Part shown: one piece after another, positions 51,527-62,693 of the stretch
Numbering within the stretch: position 1 is the stretch's first letter
Layout: the number at the start of each line of letters is the position of its first letter
NCBI GenBank assembly: GCA_002049455.2
Contig: KV919080.1
Location: 1-64,000 of the forward strand
DNA: 64,000 bases
Origin: Porphyra umbilicalis
Taxonomy: Eukaryota; Rhodophyta; Bangiophyceae; Bangiales; Bangiaceae
Direction: 5' to 3'
Notes under the pieces: generated by a model
Seen by the model: only the letters and a program-made list of their open reading frames with translations
What the model was told of the DNA's origin: nothing
Databases searched by the model: none
Translations under genes and position numbers: made by a program

Positions 51527-52673
51527 TCGACCTGCACCGCCGCCCGTGCGGTGCGTAGCCTGTAGCCTGCGCTGCACCCCACCGGGCCTTTGTACGTGTT
51601 GGGCGCGCAGCCACCGATGCCAGACGCTGGGAGAGAGGCGCCGCCCGCCGCTTGGCGCGCCACGCTGCGCCGCCTGCGCCCCGCGATGCCCTCTGGCAAT
51701 GCGGGAGCGGCGGCGGCGCGGGGTCGGCAGCAACTTGCTGCCATCGGAGCGCTGCTTGAAGCAGCGATCCTTCGTGGCCACCGAATCGACCAAGGAGGGG
51801 AGGGGGGGCTTGGTGGTGGTGGCAGAGTGGCAGGCAGGAGACCGCGGACCAGCCTTGCAGCGCACTACGTACGGGGCGGATCGCGCGCGCGCGCGACTGC
51901 AAGGGATGGGCACCCCCGCCCGCGGGCGCGAACGTTGACACCCGCGCCCGCGGGCGGCTGTCGCTCGCCGCCCATCCGCCGCGGCTCCCACTCTCCGGCA
52001 CACGTGCTGCCGCGCAACGAGCGGCGGCGGTTGGCCGTGGCGGCGGCGGCATCAGGCGGGCCGAGAACCAACATGGTCGGCGGCCGCGGGCGCCCGACGT
52101 ACCGACCGCCGCGCCGGGGGTTGACAGCCCTCGGCCCGGCTCGCCGGCGCTCCCCGCACGCCACGCTCCCACCCGCACCGTCGAGGCGCTCGCGCCAGGG
52201 CTTGCCACACGTACGTAGACGCCCGCATACAGCGGCTGGCGGTCGAGCTGTGCGGTCCCGGCCACGGGCTGGGTCGGGGCGTGCGCGCCGCCCGCCCGGC
52301 GCCCCATCGCGTCGGCGCAGAACGCCGTCTGTGCCTCGTGTGGGGTGCCCGCGCTGCCACCGCCGCTCGCCCGACAGCGTGGGACCCCAAACGCTTTTTT
52401 TTGGCGCCTGTGGCACTGTGACCAGCAGAGGCGGCACCAGCCAGGCGCGTCGCGCCGGCGCTCGCAGCAGCGTGACCCGCGCGGGGCGCGGCGGGCTCAT
52501 GACGCAGTCGGCTCGCGAGGAGGGCGGGTGGGGGGGGGGGGGGCGCCTCCTCGCCTTTCAAACGTCCCTCGGGGCAGCGTGGCGGATGGGAACGCCGCCG
52601 AGGCCACGCCCACGTAGACGCCGCGAGACGTCACGTAGCCCTCCTCGGCGGCCGCCGCCCACCTCTGTGGGCG
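51527..52673. other. Segment X, host DNA between bZIP promoter and transposon, copy 1
   Basis: 1,147 bp of GC-rich DNA with frames on both strands up to 375 codons; none has a domain and the peptides are Arg/Pro/Ala-rich, so no gene is called. It holds short repeats (gcccgcgggcgcg twice near 51920-51950). An identical copy sits at 59031-60177. Confidence 0.6.
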
Positions 52674-53193
52674 CCCTACTAGAACATCTAACGAGAAATC
52701 CCAAGTTTTATGGCCCATAATACCAGGTGAAGTGGCACAAAAAACCAGGTTGTGTGGCTCAATATCCCAGGTCGAAGACCTTCACAGCCCTGAAAAAAGG
52801 ACCTCAAGCTCATGCGGAATACCAGCTTGCCTGGGATCTTCGGGCATCGCTGGGGCTTAGAATCCCAGGTACAACCTGGGATTGTATGGACTTTGGTTCG
52901 CTCACAGGCATCCACGTTGCATAGATGGGTGGCTGAGAGCAATGCTGTCAGACAGCGCAATGGTCCATATTCAAGTATGAGTGCAGTTGTGACTGCACAA
53001 TCTTACACTGGGATACCTTCAAAGAATGTTACATATAAGAGTGAAGTACGGTATTACGTACTGGCATATCAGTTTCTGCTGTACGCTGTGTTCGAGTATA
53101 CTTGACAGCTTGCTATAATAGCAATATTCCGTTTAGTCAAGTATTCATTGATTAGACAATGTTGTGAACAGGTCGGATGGTTGTGTTTATTAA

Positions 53194-54393
53194 CTAGCGA
53201 TGAGAAGCAAAGAAATCCTCGGCCGACTGGGCACCCGTCGCACTGTCAACGGTTGCGTGATCGCTGGCGTTAGTTCCCGATCTGACCCGTGCAGCCGGTG
53301 ACGAGGGTCGCACCGACCGATTCGGCGGCGGTGGCAGCGGCCGTGTTGGCGGCGGTGGCAGCCGCCGTGTCGGCGGCGGTGGCAGCGGCCGTGTCGGCGA
53401 CGGGAGCGTTGCCCCGCCCGCCGTCGCCGCCGCGGCCGCCGCCTGCCCGGCCTGCCCCTTCTTTGCGAGCGCCTTGTGATAGGCCGCGCTGTTGTTGGCT
53501 ACCTTAGACAGTAGACAGCAGGCACCCCAGCTCCGAACGCAAACGCCCAGCCGCGGCTCGAACCGCTCAAGGTGCCGGACGGCCACGTCAATGTCCACTC
53601 GCGCCTGTGCGCAGAAGGTGACGAGGGGGTCAAACACCTTAGCGGCCGACTTTGCCAGCCGCTTGATGTGTATCACGTCCGGCCCAGAGATGTTAAGGAC
53701 CTGAAAAACTGGCAAGCGGTTGACGGCGGCTGCGGGTATCGCCACCGCACGCCGCGCGGCATCCGGGTCCGGGTGAAGATCGAATCCGCACCGGCCGTTC
53801 GTGGTGCCGCGGGTCCTGCCCGCCCCACGTGACCGAGATGGGACGGGCAGAACCACCAGCGGGCGCTCCGAAGAGCCGTTCAAAACCGCCGCAGGCCCAG
53901 CAGGGCTCGCCGGAACGGCCGCAGCCTCGGCGCTGCCGCGCCCGTTCGGGCACGCGGAAGTAGCCCCCGTCGCCGAAGAGCTTGGCGCGCCGGCACCGCG
54001 AGAAGAGAGACGCGTTCGCACGGGGGGCGGGGGCAACGCCTCGCGGGGAGAGGACAGCCGACGATTCGGCGGTGGTGGCGGCGTGGCAACGGCCGCGCGC
54101 CGGCGTCCCGAAGTTCGATTCGGCTGCGCTCGCGGGGGTGACGATGCGTCGTTCGACGCGCGGGGAGCCGCCGCCGGCAGTGCTGCAGCCGCCGCGACGG
54201 CGGCGGCCAAATTGCCTGGAAAGAAAACGAAATGGATCGAAGAGAAGGATATCGAGCACAAAGAAACACAACGCAAAGGAAAGCACTCAAGTATTTCGGT
54301 CTCGTCAGTCACCATACCAGTGTGCATTCCCCCCGTATGTACACCATTCTGTGCCGAAAAAAGACAGACGAGGAGGACCGGGTGTCCATACAA
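53194..54393 (-). CDS. Second transposon protein (Pro/Ala-rich, possible TnpA analogue)
   Basis: A 399-codon frame in the same orientation as the transposase. The first 60 residues look like intron or leader: an acceptor TTTCTTTCCAG precedes GNLAAAVAAAAALPAAAP, so the coding exon may begin near 54217. It has a disordered N-terminal half, then a compact region FQVLNISGPDVIHIKRLAKSAAKVFDPLVTF...IDVAVRHLERFEPRLGVCVRSW that looks helical. A (T/R)-(R/P)-LPPPPT repeat and the end AEDFFASHR complete it. No domain recognised. By position it could be the accessory DNA-binding protein that would recognise the subterminal motif, as TNPA does in En/Spm; that is inference. Confidence 0.5.
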   Translation of the reverse strand: MYGHPVLLVCLFSAQNGVHTGGMHTGMVTDETEILECFPLRCVSLCSISFSSIHFVFFPGNLAAAVAAAAALPAAAPRASNDASSPPRAQPNRTSGRRRAAVATPPPPPNRRLSSPREALPPPPVRTRLSSRGAGAPSSSATGATSACPNGRGSAEAAAVPASPAGPAAVLNGSSERPLVVLPVPSRSRGAGRTRGTTNGRCGFDLHPDPDAARRAVAIPAAAVNRLPVFQVLNISGPDVIHIKRLAKSAAKVFDPLVTFCAQARVDIDVAVRHLERFEPRLGVCVRSWGACCLLSKVANNSAAYHKALAKKGQAGQAAAAAATAGGATLPSPTRPLPPPPTRRLPPPPTRPLPPPPNRSVRPSSPAARVRSGTNASDHATVDSATGAQSAEDFFASHR

Positions 54394-55188
54394 AGATGGG
54401 ACAGCATATCACACACATATAACACGTGGCCGTACGGACAAAGAGCATAATCACGCTCAGAACGGGGGATGTTGGGGGGGAGTGGGGGGTGGGGGCAGTG
54501 GATATACATCAGATCCAAAGAAACGAACAACACGTACCGCTAGCACCACGCGCTCGCTTGCGGCCGGCCGCCATGTTACGGGAGCTCGGGAAAGGATCGG
54601 TCCAGGGGTATCGGGGAAGGAGCGTCGAGAGTGCGACACAGATGACAGGTGCAAAAGGGGCGGGGAGTGTGCGTGCCTTTGTGAGACGCGACGGTGAAGG
54701 CGACGTTGGATGCGACGGGGTGGTGCCTGCGACTGCGGTGACCGCGTCACTCACACCGTGGTAGTCAGTGTGGCCAGGTGTGCGCTGGCATCGTCTGGGC
54801 CGTGGCCAGAATACTCACAGTGCGCAGGCTCTGAGCGCCCCCCTTCCGTAGAGCGCCCACGAAGCACTGGTGGCGGAAAGCTGCCGCCGGGCGGTGCTGG
54901 TGAACGGGCACCCCCGCCAGAGGCCATTGGAAACCAATGCCGCCCCCTCGACCGCTCTTCCGAGATCGTGCGGCCCAGAGGCCTCCGTGGGCCCTGGGTC
55001 CGGTCGAGATCCGGTTGGCGTAGAAACGTCACTGGAATGAATCAGAGCTGCAATTGTTTGCGTGTACAAAGTAAATATGGCAGTTGTTCTTGTCTTCGTC
55101 ACTGCTTTCTATTATTTTTAGGCAGTTACACGCTTAATTAAATCCAATGACAAGTGGTTTGCGTCCTCTTAGCCCACCCCTTCTGGTT

Positions 55189-57927
55189 CTACAGGTCCTC
55201 AGAAAACGGCTCCCTATTAAACAACACAAAATGGAGGCCCTCTCTCCCAATTGTGGCGACAACTTCGGCCACGGCGCCGACTGGTACGTATCCGCACGAC
55301 CCGCCTAGCCCGAGGATACACTCAATCCCGTACTTGGTCGCCGCGTAACCATACCGGCCGGGGCGGTCCTTAGCCGACTTAACGCGCTCTACGTAGGCGA
55401 AGGCCATTGCTTGGCCATCAATGAACACGGCCGCGTAGTGTAAGATGGCCCCAAACGTTGAGACTGAGCGCTCCCCCACGGAACCGTCGGGGAGGAAGAA
55501 ATCTTCTCGGGAGTTGATCCGTACCAAGTAGTTGCGGCGCCGGCGCTTGTCGCAGTCCGACCCGACAGGCCTAGATCCGGCAATTTTTCCGGACGCCAGC
55601 TTAGCTCGGTAGTACTTCTTAGCCAAAACCTGAAGAGGCACTTCGTCGGCGTTTTCTTGGATCAGCACTGCCCGCATACTGGAAAGCTCCGCCCCTTCAA
55701 GGCCCACCGGCTCGCTCCTAGGTGGTAGCAGCGCGCAGTCAGCGCCGACATCCTGAGGTACCTTCAGGCTGCCGCGAGGAAGACCGGGCGCCGTCCAACG
55801 TTTCTTAGTTGTTTCTGCCCATTCGGTGGGTAAGTATTGCTGGCCAAAGGAAGTAATGAGGTCGGCCTTGCATTCGCGCGTGACATTCTTGACGAGGGTG
55901 GCGTGCGGTCTTGAACTGGAGCGGATCAGCTTTCCCAGCGTCCCAATTTTCCGCTCCATCGGAAACTGCCAGACGACCCAGGCTGGGCCGCACGCGCGGA
56001 GCAGCGGAACAATGTCTAGAAGAGAAGAAATTGTAGACAGGCAGAGCGGTAACCGCTCGGCCGATCCGCGGTATATCTTATCGTAGTAGTTGGTCACGAA
56101 GTACTTGAGATCGTTGTCAATCGACTGGATATCCGCCTCAGATACGCCCCTAGGTCGGAATAGCAGACGGCAGGCGCGGCTTAGTGCCATGAAGATCTTG
56201 TAGAAGGCGCTTGGAATCCGACTTGCCAGCAGTACTTCTCCGCTGCACAGGATAAAGTGCATCCAGTCGACCGCCTTGAAGGACTTTTGATGGATGTCGA
56301 TATTTCTCAGAGATCTGGCCTGGGCCAGGGGCACCGTCTGGCGCGCCTCCCGCAGCTCCCGGCCGATGAGGGCCACCGTCGCCTTCGGTAAGAAGTAGTC
56401 TTCGTCCTTCTTGTTGTTTACCAGCTTAAGCCCAGCGAAGAGCTTCCACAGGTGCGGCACAACGTTTAGGAGCACCAAGTGCATGGTATCGTAGGGGGCG
56501 GCGGTAGGACCCATTGTCCATAAGTGTTTCAGGTGCGGGTAGGCGGTGCGCATTGCTGGGCTGGGCGCGAAGAACAGGGAGTAGCCCTTGACGCCACTCT
56601 TCTGCTGCAGCCTTGTCTGGTACGCGACCGATCTGCCTTCTGCACGCGCGTCCTCCACTTCAGCCGCACTTACGGCGATACTTGCGGCCGTGCGTCGCGG
56701 TGCAATGCAGTCACGTACTTTGAACAGAGACTTGCCGCTTAGATCCTTAGGCGGGAAGTAGACATGGCTACTTGCAGGAGCGTAGATTCCCTGGAAGAGG
56801 CGAAAACGGTTGTAAATGTAGCTGCTGACGCCAGTTAGCTGACAGAGCTTGTCGCCGCCCGGCTGATCCGTCGTAAAGTTGAGCACTCCGGCCCTTAACA
56901 CGACTGGGGTTGGCGAGTTGGCTACTATTAGACCGGGAACACCCTTGGCCAGCTCGTTTAACTCCGCCGCAATGGGGTGTAGAAACGATTCGAGGTCGGC
57001 AGGTTGTCTTGGCCCAGGCGTTACGACCAGCAGTAGCTGGTACTTCATGCGCGTCCGTTGGTTAGGGCTCAGGCTCAGGGGTGTGACCGTTACCGGCCAG
57101 CCTTCGAACCCGTTCTGCCGAAAGAACTGAAAGCCGTCGGTTCCACAGTTAACTGGTACGAAAGGGCCGTGATCAAGTAGTCCTGCATCGCGGTAGTGAC
57201 GGAAGTTCGAGCTGTGGGGGTAGTCGTGGACCCCGTCGGCCACTTCATCCACAGCCTTGCGCGCCGCAGCCATGTTCTCCATCATTGACTTCCCAATTAT
57301 GGGGTCGCTGAGAAGGTGAGCCAACCAGGATGTCAAGGACCAGTACGTGACCTGTTTGGCCGGCTTGCCGTTGGCTTTGAAGCGCGGTGATCCGCAAGCG
57401 TCGCACGTGGTCTGTTGCGCGCGCGTATGGGTGAAGGCCACGCACCCGTGGACGCAACAGTCGACTAACCTTGTCTCCAAGTTGACGCTTGCATCGACGA
57501 AACGCTCCATAAGGTGGGGCGTGCAGTACGTGGCCGCGGAGGAGCTTAATTGAAGTAGATCCGCAATCGACGCTTGCGTCAAATCGTGTTGAACTGTAAA
57601 GGCATGCAGCGCAAGGTCTGCTCTGCAATCCTTAAACTGGCCCACCGTCAGACGCACTTCGTTCGTGCTGACGGTTGGTTGGTAAATCGGGATTGGTGGA
57701 GCCCCAATCTGATCTTCTGGCTCCGGATCAGCGATGAAATCCGGTGGTGGCACGTCGTTTGACCCGTCTGATCCGTCTGATCCGTCGTTTGACGTGGAAT
57801 CGCTCGATGCCACACTTGCGTCCGGCGTTTCGTCCGCATCGCATCGGCGCCGGTCCGCCTCGACGGCCGCCTGTGCGCTGGCGCCGTCATCCCCTGGCGG
57901 TTGTCCACCCTGGCCGCCCGACGGCAC
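55189..57927 (-). CDS. Tnp2-type (CACTA superfamily) transposase, intact
   Basis: 912 residues in one uninterrupted frame. The acidic N-terminus (DETPDASVASSDSTSNDGSDGSDGSND) is followed by a zinc-finger-like CCVHGCVAFTHTR...TTCDACGSPRF that is typical of Tnp2. The catalytic core includes VPVNCGTDGFQFF (first acidic block, Asp of TDGF) and YDTMHLVLLNVVPHLWKLF (the DxMH block, second acidic residue and His). The WVVWQFPMERKIGTLGKLI block (FPMER, Glu) follows. The C-terminal region FGAILHYAAVFIDGQAMAFAYVERV is the family's usual end. Length fits CACTA transposases (about 900-1,100). The start at 57927 is the first ATG of the frame. An intact frame with terminal repeats suggests the element could be autonomous. 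Confidence 0.88.
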   Translation of the reverse strand: MPSGGQGGQPPGDDGASAQAAVEADRRRCDADETPDASVASSDSTSNDGSDGSDGSNDVPPPDFIADPEPEDQIGAPPIPIYQPTVSTNEVRLTVGQFKDCRADLALHAFTVQHDLTQASIADLLQLSSSAATYCTPHLMERFVDASVNLETRLVDCCVHGCVAFTHTRAQQTTCDACGSPRFKANGKPAKQVTYWSLTSWLAHLLSDPIIGKSMMENMAAARKAVDEVADGVHDYPHSSNFRHYRDAGLLDHGPFVPVNCGTDGFQFFRQNGFEGWPVTVTPLSLSPNQRTRMKYQLLLVVTPGPRQPADLESFLHPIAAELNELAKGVPGLIVANSPTPVVLRAGVLNFTTDQPGGDKLCQLTGVSSYIYNRFRLFQGIYAPASSHVYFPPKDLSGKSLFKVRDCIAPRRTAASIAVSAAEVEDARAEGRSVAYQTRLQQKSGVKGYSLFFAPSPAMRTAYPHLKHLWTMGPTAAPYDTMHLVLLNVVPHLWKLFAGLKLVNNKKDEDYFLPKATVALIGRELREARQTVPLAQARSLRNIDIHQKSFKAVDWMHFILCSGEVLLASRIPSAFYKIFMALSRACRLLFRPRGVSEADIQSIDNDLKYFVTNYYDKIYRGSAERLPLCLSTISSLLDIVPLLRACGPAWVVWQFPMERKIGTLGKLIRSSSRPHATLVKNVTRECKADLITSFGQQYLPTEWAETTKKRWTAPGLPRGSLKVPQDVGADCALLPPRSEPVGLEGAELSSMRAVLIQENADEVPLQVLAKKYYRAKLASGKIAGSRPVGSDCDKRRRRNYLVRINSREDFFLPDGSVGERSVSTFGAILHYAAVFIDGQAMAFAYVERVKSAKDRPGRYGYAATKYGIECILGLGGSCGYVPVGAVAEVVATIGREGLHFVLFNREPFSEDL

Positions 57928-59030
57928 CGAAAGCCCGTCGCCCGCTGATGGTCCCCCCCCCCACCATTGGGGAGTAGGGCATTTGCTGGACCGCCACCGT
58001 GGCCGCCATGCTCCAGACGACGGCGCTTTTCACGCTGTCGGTGGATAAAAAAAGTTGACCGACACACCGAGTTGGGACCACTGCGGCCGTCGTCCGTGCA
58101 GGATGGGCAGTAACAGGCGTACCGCTCGCCGACGCCAGAGGGTACCATGGCCACTGCTGGTGGGGGGTGGAGGTTGGGATAGGGGGGGGAGCTGGAGCAG
58201 CAGGTCGATGACGAGGCGGCGAAGAAGGAGCACCGGCGGTGGCAATGCGAGTGTCGATGGCTGATGGAACACATCGTCGGTAAGGCCATGGGAGACTCTT
58301 TTACAGGCAAACAGGGCGAAGCGGTGCCCTATCAAATGGCAGGATTGCACGGCTGACAGTGGAATGCTCTGGAAGCTTCCATCGGCATCTAGATCTCAAC
58401 GGTGGAAGGCCAGACTGGAAGCAGCTCGCTCGTCATAAGCCTCAGGTGTTTCGACCAGGTGGCCACAAGTCTCACTTTTCCCTTCCAGCACGCACACGAG
58501 AGGGGCTCAATGCATCGCTGTGTTGGCCACCTTCCACCCGCTGCACCCCCCCCCCTGCTCCAGTCTGACAGCTCGAGGCATGCTGGTCCTGATGTCCCCA
58601 CATGCCGGAATGGTCGCTTGGCGGCGGCCCAGAGCGCCGCCGGCCCGCGTCACCGGACCTTCTGTATCGGGGCACAAGCCCAGCCGGGGATACCCTCCCT
58701 CCCTGAAGCCTGACGTGTCACTACGCCGCGGTGGCGATGGGGCAGGCCGAAGGTCGGGAATGTATGAGGACACGGCCACTTCACAATTTGTTCCGAGCTG
58801 GCGGGGATTGTTGGCGTGCGAAGCGGCATGAGCAGAGAGGCTGAGGATCCCATCCAGGCCGATCCGCGACATTGGACTCGAAATCCCAGGTCGATCCGCA
58901 CGGGCCAGGTCGCCGTTGCACGGAATCCCAGGTAAATCGCTCCATGGAAGTGGGTTTGGCTCGGTATCCCAGGCGACCTGGGATTTCGAGGCAGAAAACC
59001 TGGGATTTTCGGTCAAATTTTCTTGTAGGG
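57928..59030. other. Right subterminal region of the transposon
   Basis: 1.1 kb upstream of the transposase, presumably its promoter and 5' leader plus the right terminal repeat. At 58188-58355 the plus strand reads a protein-like piece (ELEQQVDDEAAKKEHRRWQ, EHIVGKAMGDSF) ending in a stop, with no complete gene around it. Motif cluster aatcccaggt at 58880-59015. Confidence 0.5.
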
Positions 59031-60177
59031 TCGACCTGCACCGCCGCCCGTGCGGTGCGTAGCCTGTAGCCTGCGCTGCACCCCACCGGGCCTTTGTACG
59101 TGTTGGGCGCGCAGCCACCGATGCCAGACGCTGGGAGAGAGGCGCCGCCCGCCGCTTGGCGCGCCACGCTGCGCAGCCTGCGCCCCGCGATGCCCTCTGG
59201 CAATGCGGGAGCGGCGGCGGCGCGGGGTCGGCAGCAACTTGCTGCCATCGGAGCGCTGCTTGAAGCAGCGATCCTTCGTGGCCACCGAATCGACCAAGGA
59301 GGGGGGGGGGGCTTGGTGGTGGTGGCAGAGTGGCAGGCAGGAGACCGCGGACCAGCCTTGCAGCGCACTACGTACGGGGCGGATCGCGCGCGCGCGCGAC
59401 TGCAAGGGATGGGCACCCCCGCCCGCGGGCGCGAACGTTGACACCCGCGCCCGCGGGCGGCTGTCGCTCGCCGCCCATCCGCCGCGGCTCCCACTCTCCG
59501 GCACACGTGCTGCCGCGCAACGAGCGGCGGCGGTTGGCCGTGGCGGCGGCAGCATCAGGCGGGCCGAGAACCAACATGGTCGGCGGCCGCGGGCGCCCGA
59601 CGTACCGACCGCCGCGCCGGGGGTTGACAGCCCTCGGCCCGGCTCGCCGGCGCTCCCCGCACGCCACGCTCCCACCCGCACCGTCGAGGCGCTCGCGCCA
59701 GGGCTTGCCACACGTACGTAGACGCCCGCATACAGCGGCTGGCGGTCGAGCTGTGCGGTCCCGGCCACGGGCTGGGTCGGGGCGTGCGCGCCGCCCGCCC
59801 GGCGCCCCATCGCGTCGGCGCAGAACGCCGTCTGTGCCTCGTGTGGGGTGCCCGCGCTGCCACCGCCGCTCGCCCGACAGCGTGGGACCCCAAACGCTTT
59901 TTTTTGGCGCCTGTGGCACTGTGACCAGCAGAGGCGGCACCAGCCAGGCGCGTCGCGCCGGCGCTCGCAGCAGCGTGACCCGCGCGGGGCGCGGCGGGCT
60001 CATGACGCAGTCGGCTCGCGAGGAGGGCGGGTGGGGGGGGGGGGGGGCGCCTCCTCGCCTTTCAAACGTCCCTCGGGGCAGCGTGGCGGATGGGAACGCC
60101 GCCGAGGCCACGCCCACGTAGACGCCGCGAGACGTCACGTAGCCCTCCTCGGCGGCCGCCGCCCACCTCTGTGGGCG
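59031..60177. repeat. Segment X, copy 2
   Basis: Near-identical copy of 51527-52673. Here its left edge abuts the right terminal repeat of transposon copy 1 (cttgtaggg|tcgacctgc) rather than the bZIP promoter. Confidence 0.95.
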
Positions 60178-60697
60178 CCCTACTAGAACATCTAACGAGA
60201 AATCCCAAGTTTTATGGCCCATAATACCAGGTGAAGTGGCACAAAAAACCAGGTTGTGTGGCTCAATATCCCAGGTCGAAGACCTTCACAGCCCTGAAAA
60301 AAGGACCTCAAGCTCATGCGGAATACCAGCTTGCCTGGGATCTTCGGGCATCGCTGGGGCTTAGAATCCCAGGTACAACCTGGGATTGTATGGACTTTGG
60401 TTCGCTCACAGGCATCCACGTTGCATAGATGGGTGGCTGAGAGCAATGCTGTCAGACAGCGCAATGGTCCATATTCAAGTATGAGTGCAGTTGTGACTGC
60501 ACAATCTTACACTGGGATACCTTCAAAGAATGTTACATATAAGAGTGAAGTACGGTATTACGTACTGGCATATCAGTTTCTGCTGTACGCTGTGTTCGAG
60601 TATACTTGACAGCTTGCTATAATAGCAATATTCCGTTTAGTCAAGTATTCATTGATTAGACAATGTTGTGAACAGGTCGGATGGTTGTGTTTATTAA

Positions 60698-61897
60698 CTA
60701 GCGATGAGAAGCAAAGAAATCCTCGGCCGACTGGGCACCCGTCGCACTGTCAACGGTTGCGTGATCGCTGGCGTTAGTTCCCGATCTGACCCGTGCAGCC
60801 GGTGACGAGGGTCGCACCGACCGATTCGGCGGCGGTGGCAGCGGCCGTGTTGGCGGCGGTGGCAGCCGCCGTGTCGGCGGCGGTGGCAGCGGCCGTGTCG
60901 GCGACGGGAGCGTTGCCCCGCCCGCCGTCGCCGCCGCGGCCGCCGCCTGCCCGGCCTGCCCCTTCTTTGCGAGCGCCTTGTGATAGGCCGCGCTGTTGTT
61001 GGCTACCTTAGACAGTAGACAGCAGGCACCCCAGCTCCGAACGCAAACGCCCAGCCGCGGCTCGAACCGCTCAAGGTGCCGGACGGCCACGTCAATGTCC
61101 ACTCGCGCCTGTGCGCAGAAGGTGACGAGGGGGTCAAACACCTTAGCGGCCGACTTTGCCAGCCGCTTGATGTGTATCACGTCCGGCCCAGAGATGTTAA
61201 GGACCTGAAAAACTGGCAAGCGGTTGACGGCGGCTGCGGGTATCGCCACCGCACGCCGCGCGGCATCCGGGTCCGGGTGAAGATCGAATCCGCACCGGCC
61301 GTTCGTGGTGCCGCGGGTCCTGCCCGCCCCACGTGACCGAGAGGGGACGGGCAGAACCACCAGCGGGCGCTCCGAAGAGCCGTTCAAAACCGCCGCAGGC
61401 CCAGCAGGGCTCGCCGGAACGGCCGCAGCCTCGGCGCTGCCGCGCCCGTTCGGGCACGCGGAAGTAGCCCCCGTCGCCGAAGAGCTTGGCGCGCCGGCAC
61501 CGCGAGAAGAGAGACGCGTTCGCACGGGGGGCGGGGGCAACGCCTCGCGGGGAGAGGACAGCCGACGATTCGGCGGTGGTGGCGGCGTGGCAACGGCCGC
61601 GCGCCGGCGTCCCGAAGTTCGATTCGGCTGCGCTCGCGGGGGTGACGATGCGTCGTTCGACGCGCGGGGAGCCGCCGCCGGCAGTGCTGCAGCCGCCGCG
61701 ACGGCGGCGGCCAAATTGCCTGGAAAGAAAACGAAATGGATCGAAGAGAAGGATATCGAGCACAAAGAAACACAACGCAAAGGAAAGCACTCAAGTATTT
61801 CGGTCTCGTCAGTCACCATACCAGTGTGCATTCCCCCCGTATGTACACCATTCTGTGCCGAAAAAAGACAGACGAGGAGGACCGGGTGTCCATACAA
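60698..61897 (-). CDS. Second transposon protein, copy 2
   Basis: 399-codon frame identical in sequence to the protein at 53194-54393 as far as I can read. Same comments on the likely upstream intron and unknown function apply. Confidence 0.5.
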   Translation of the reverse strand: MYGHPVLLVCLFSAQNGVHTGGMHTGMVTDETEILECFPLRCVSLCSISFSSIHFVFFPGNLAAAVAAAAALPAAAPRASNDASSPPRAQPNRTSGRRRAAVATPPPPPNRRLSSPREALPPPPVRTRLSSRGAGAPSSSATGATSACPNGRGSAEAAAVPASPAGPAAVLNGSSERPLVVLPVPSRSRGAGRTRGTTNGRCGFDLHPDPDAARRAVAIPAAAVNRLPVFQVLNISGPDVIHIKRLAKSAAKVFDPLVTFCAQARVDIDVAVRHLERFEPRLGVCVRSWGACCLLSKVANNSAAYHKALAKKGQAGQAAAAAATAGGATLPSPTRPLPPPPTRRLPPPPTRPLPPPPNRSVRPSSPAARVRSGTNASDHATVDSATGAQSAEDFFASHR

Positions 61898-62693
61898 AGA
61901 TGGGACAGCATATCACACACATATAACACGTGGCCGTACGGACAAAGAGCATAATCACGCTCAGAACGGGGGATGTTGGGGGGGAGTGGGGGGGTGGGGG
62001 CAGTGGATATACATCAGATCCAAAGAAACGAACAACACGTACCGCTAGCACCACGCGCTCGCTTGCGGCCGGCCGCCATGTTACGGGAGCTCGGGAAAGG
62101 ATCGGTCCAGGGGTATCGGGGAAGGAGCGTCGAGAGTGCGACACAGATGACAGGTGCAAAAGGGGCGGGGAGTGTGCGTGCCTTTGTGAGACGCGACGGT
62201 GAAGGCGACGTTGGATGCGACGGGGTGGTGCCTGCGACTGCGGTGACCGCGTCACTCACACCGTGGTAGTCAGTGTGGCCAGGTGTGCGCTGGCATCGTC
62301 TGGGCCGTGGCCAGAATACTCACAGTGCGCAGGCTCTGAGCGCCCCCCTTCCGTAGAGCGCCCACGAAGCACTGGTGGCGGAAAGCTGCCGCCGGGCGGT
62401 GCTGGTGAACGGGCACCCCCGCCAGAGGCCATTGGAAACCAATGCCGCCCCCTCGACCGCTCTTCCGAGATCGTGCGGCCCAGAGGCCTCCGTGGGCCCT
62501 GGGTCCGGTCGAGATCCGGTTGGCGTAGAAACGTCACTGGAATGAATCAGAGCTGCAATTGTTTGCGTGTACAAAGTAAATATGGCAGTTGTTCTTGTCT
62601 TCGTCACTGCTTTCTATTATTTTTAGGCAGTTACACGCTTAATTAAATCCAATGACAAGTGGTTTGCGTCCTCTTAGCCCACCCCTTCTGGTT

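Larger units (their letters stand above)
51527..59030. repeat. 7,504-bp tandem duplication, unit 1 (X + CACTA-like element)
   Basis: The whole segment recurs from 59031 at an offset of 7504 bp (7505 after a single extra G near 61990). The copies differ at only a handful of positions (for example a G-run at 51796, gcctgcg/gcagcctg near 51670, T/G at 53838). The unit starts at tcgacctgcaccgcc in the bZIP upstream region and ends at the right terminal repeat of the transposon. Confidence 0.95.
52674..59030 (-). mobile_element. CACTA/En-Spm-like DNA transposon, apparently complete, copy 1
   Basis: 6,357 bp. The left end CCCTACTAGAACATCTAACG and the inverted right end CCCTACAAGAAAATTTGACC match at about 15 of the first 20 positions, and similarity continues through AAATCCCA and GTTTT. 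Inside both ends a 10-bp motif aatcccaggt and its inverse acctgggatt occur in clusters (52686-52875 and 58880-59015), like the TNPA-binding motifs of En/Spm. Two genes run on the minus strand: a Tnp2-type transposase (55189-57927) and a Pro/Ala-rich ORF (53194-54393). No three-base target duplication is seen (gcg on the left, tcg on the right), as expected if the right flank is a rearrangement junction. Confidence 0.82.

Noticed and set aside
51865-52500. Frames in segment X on both strands
   Set aside because: Arg/Pro-rich, no domain, both strands open equally. Presence in both duplicated copies is not evidence of coding because the copies are identical as DNA.
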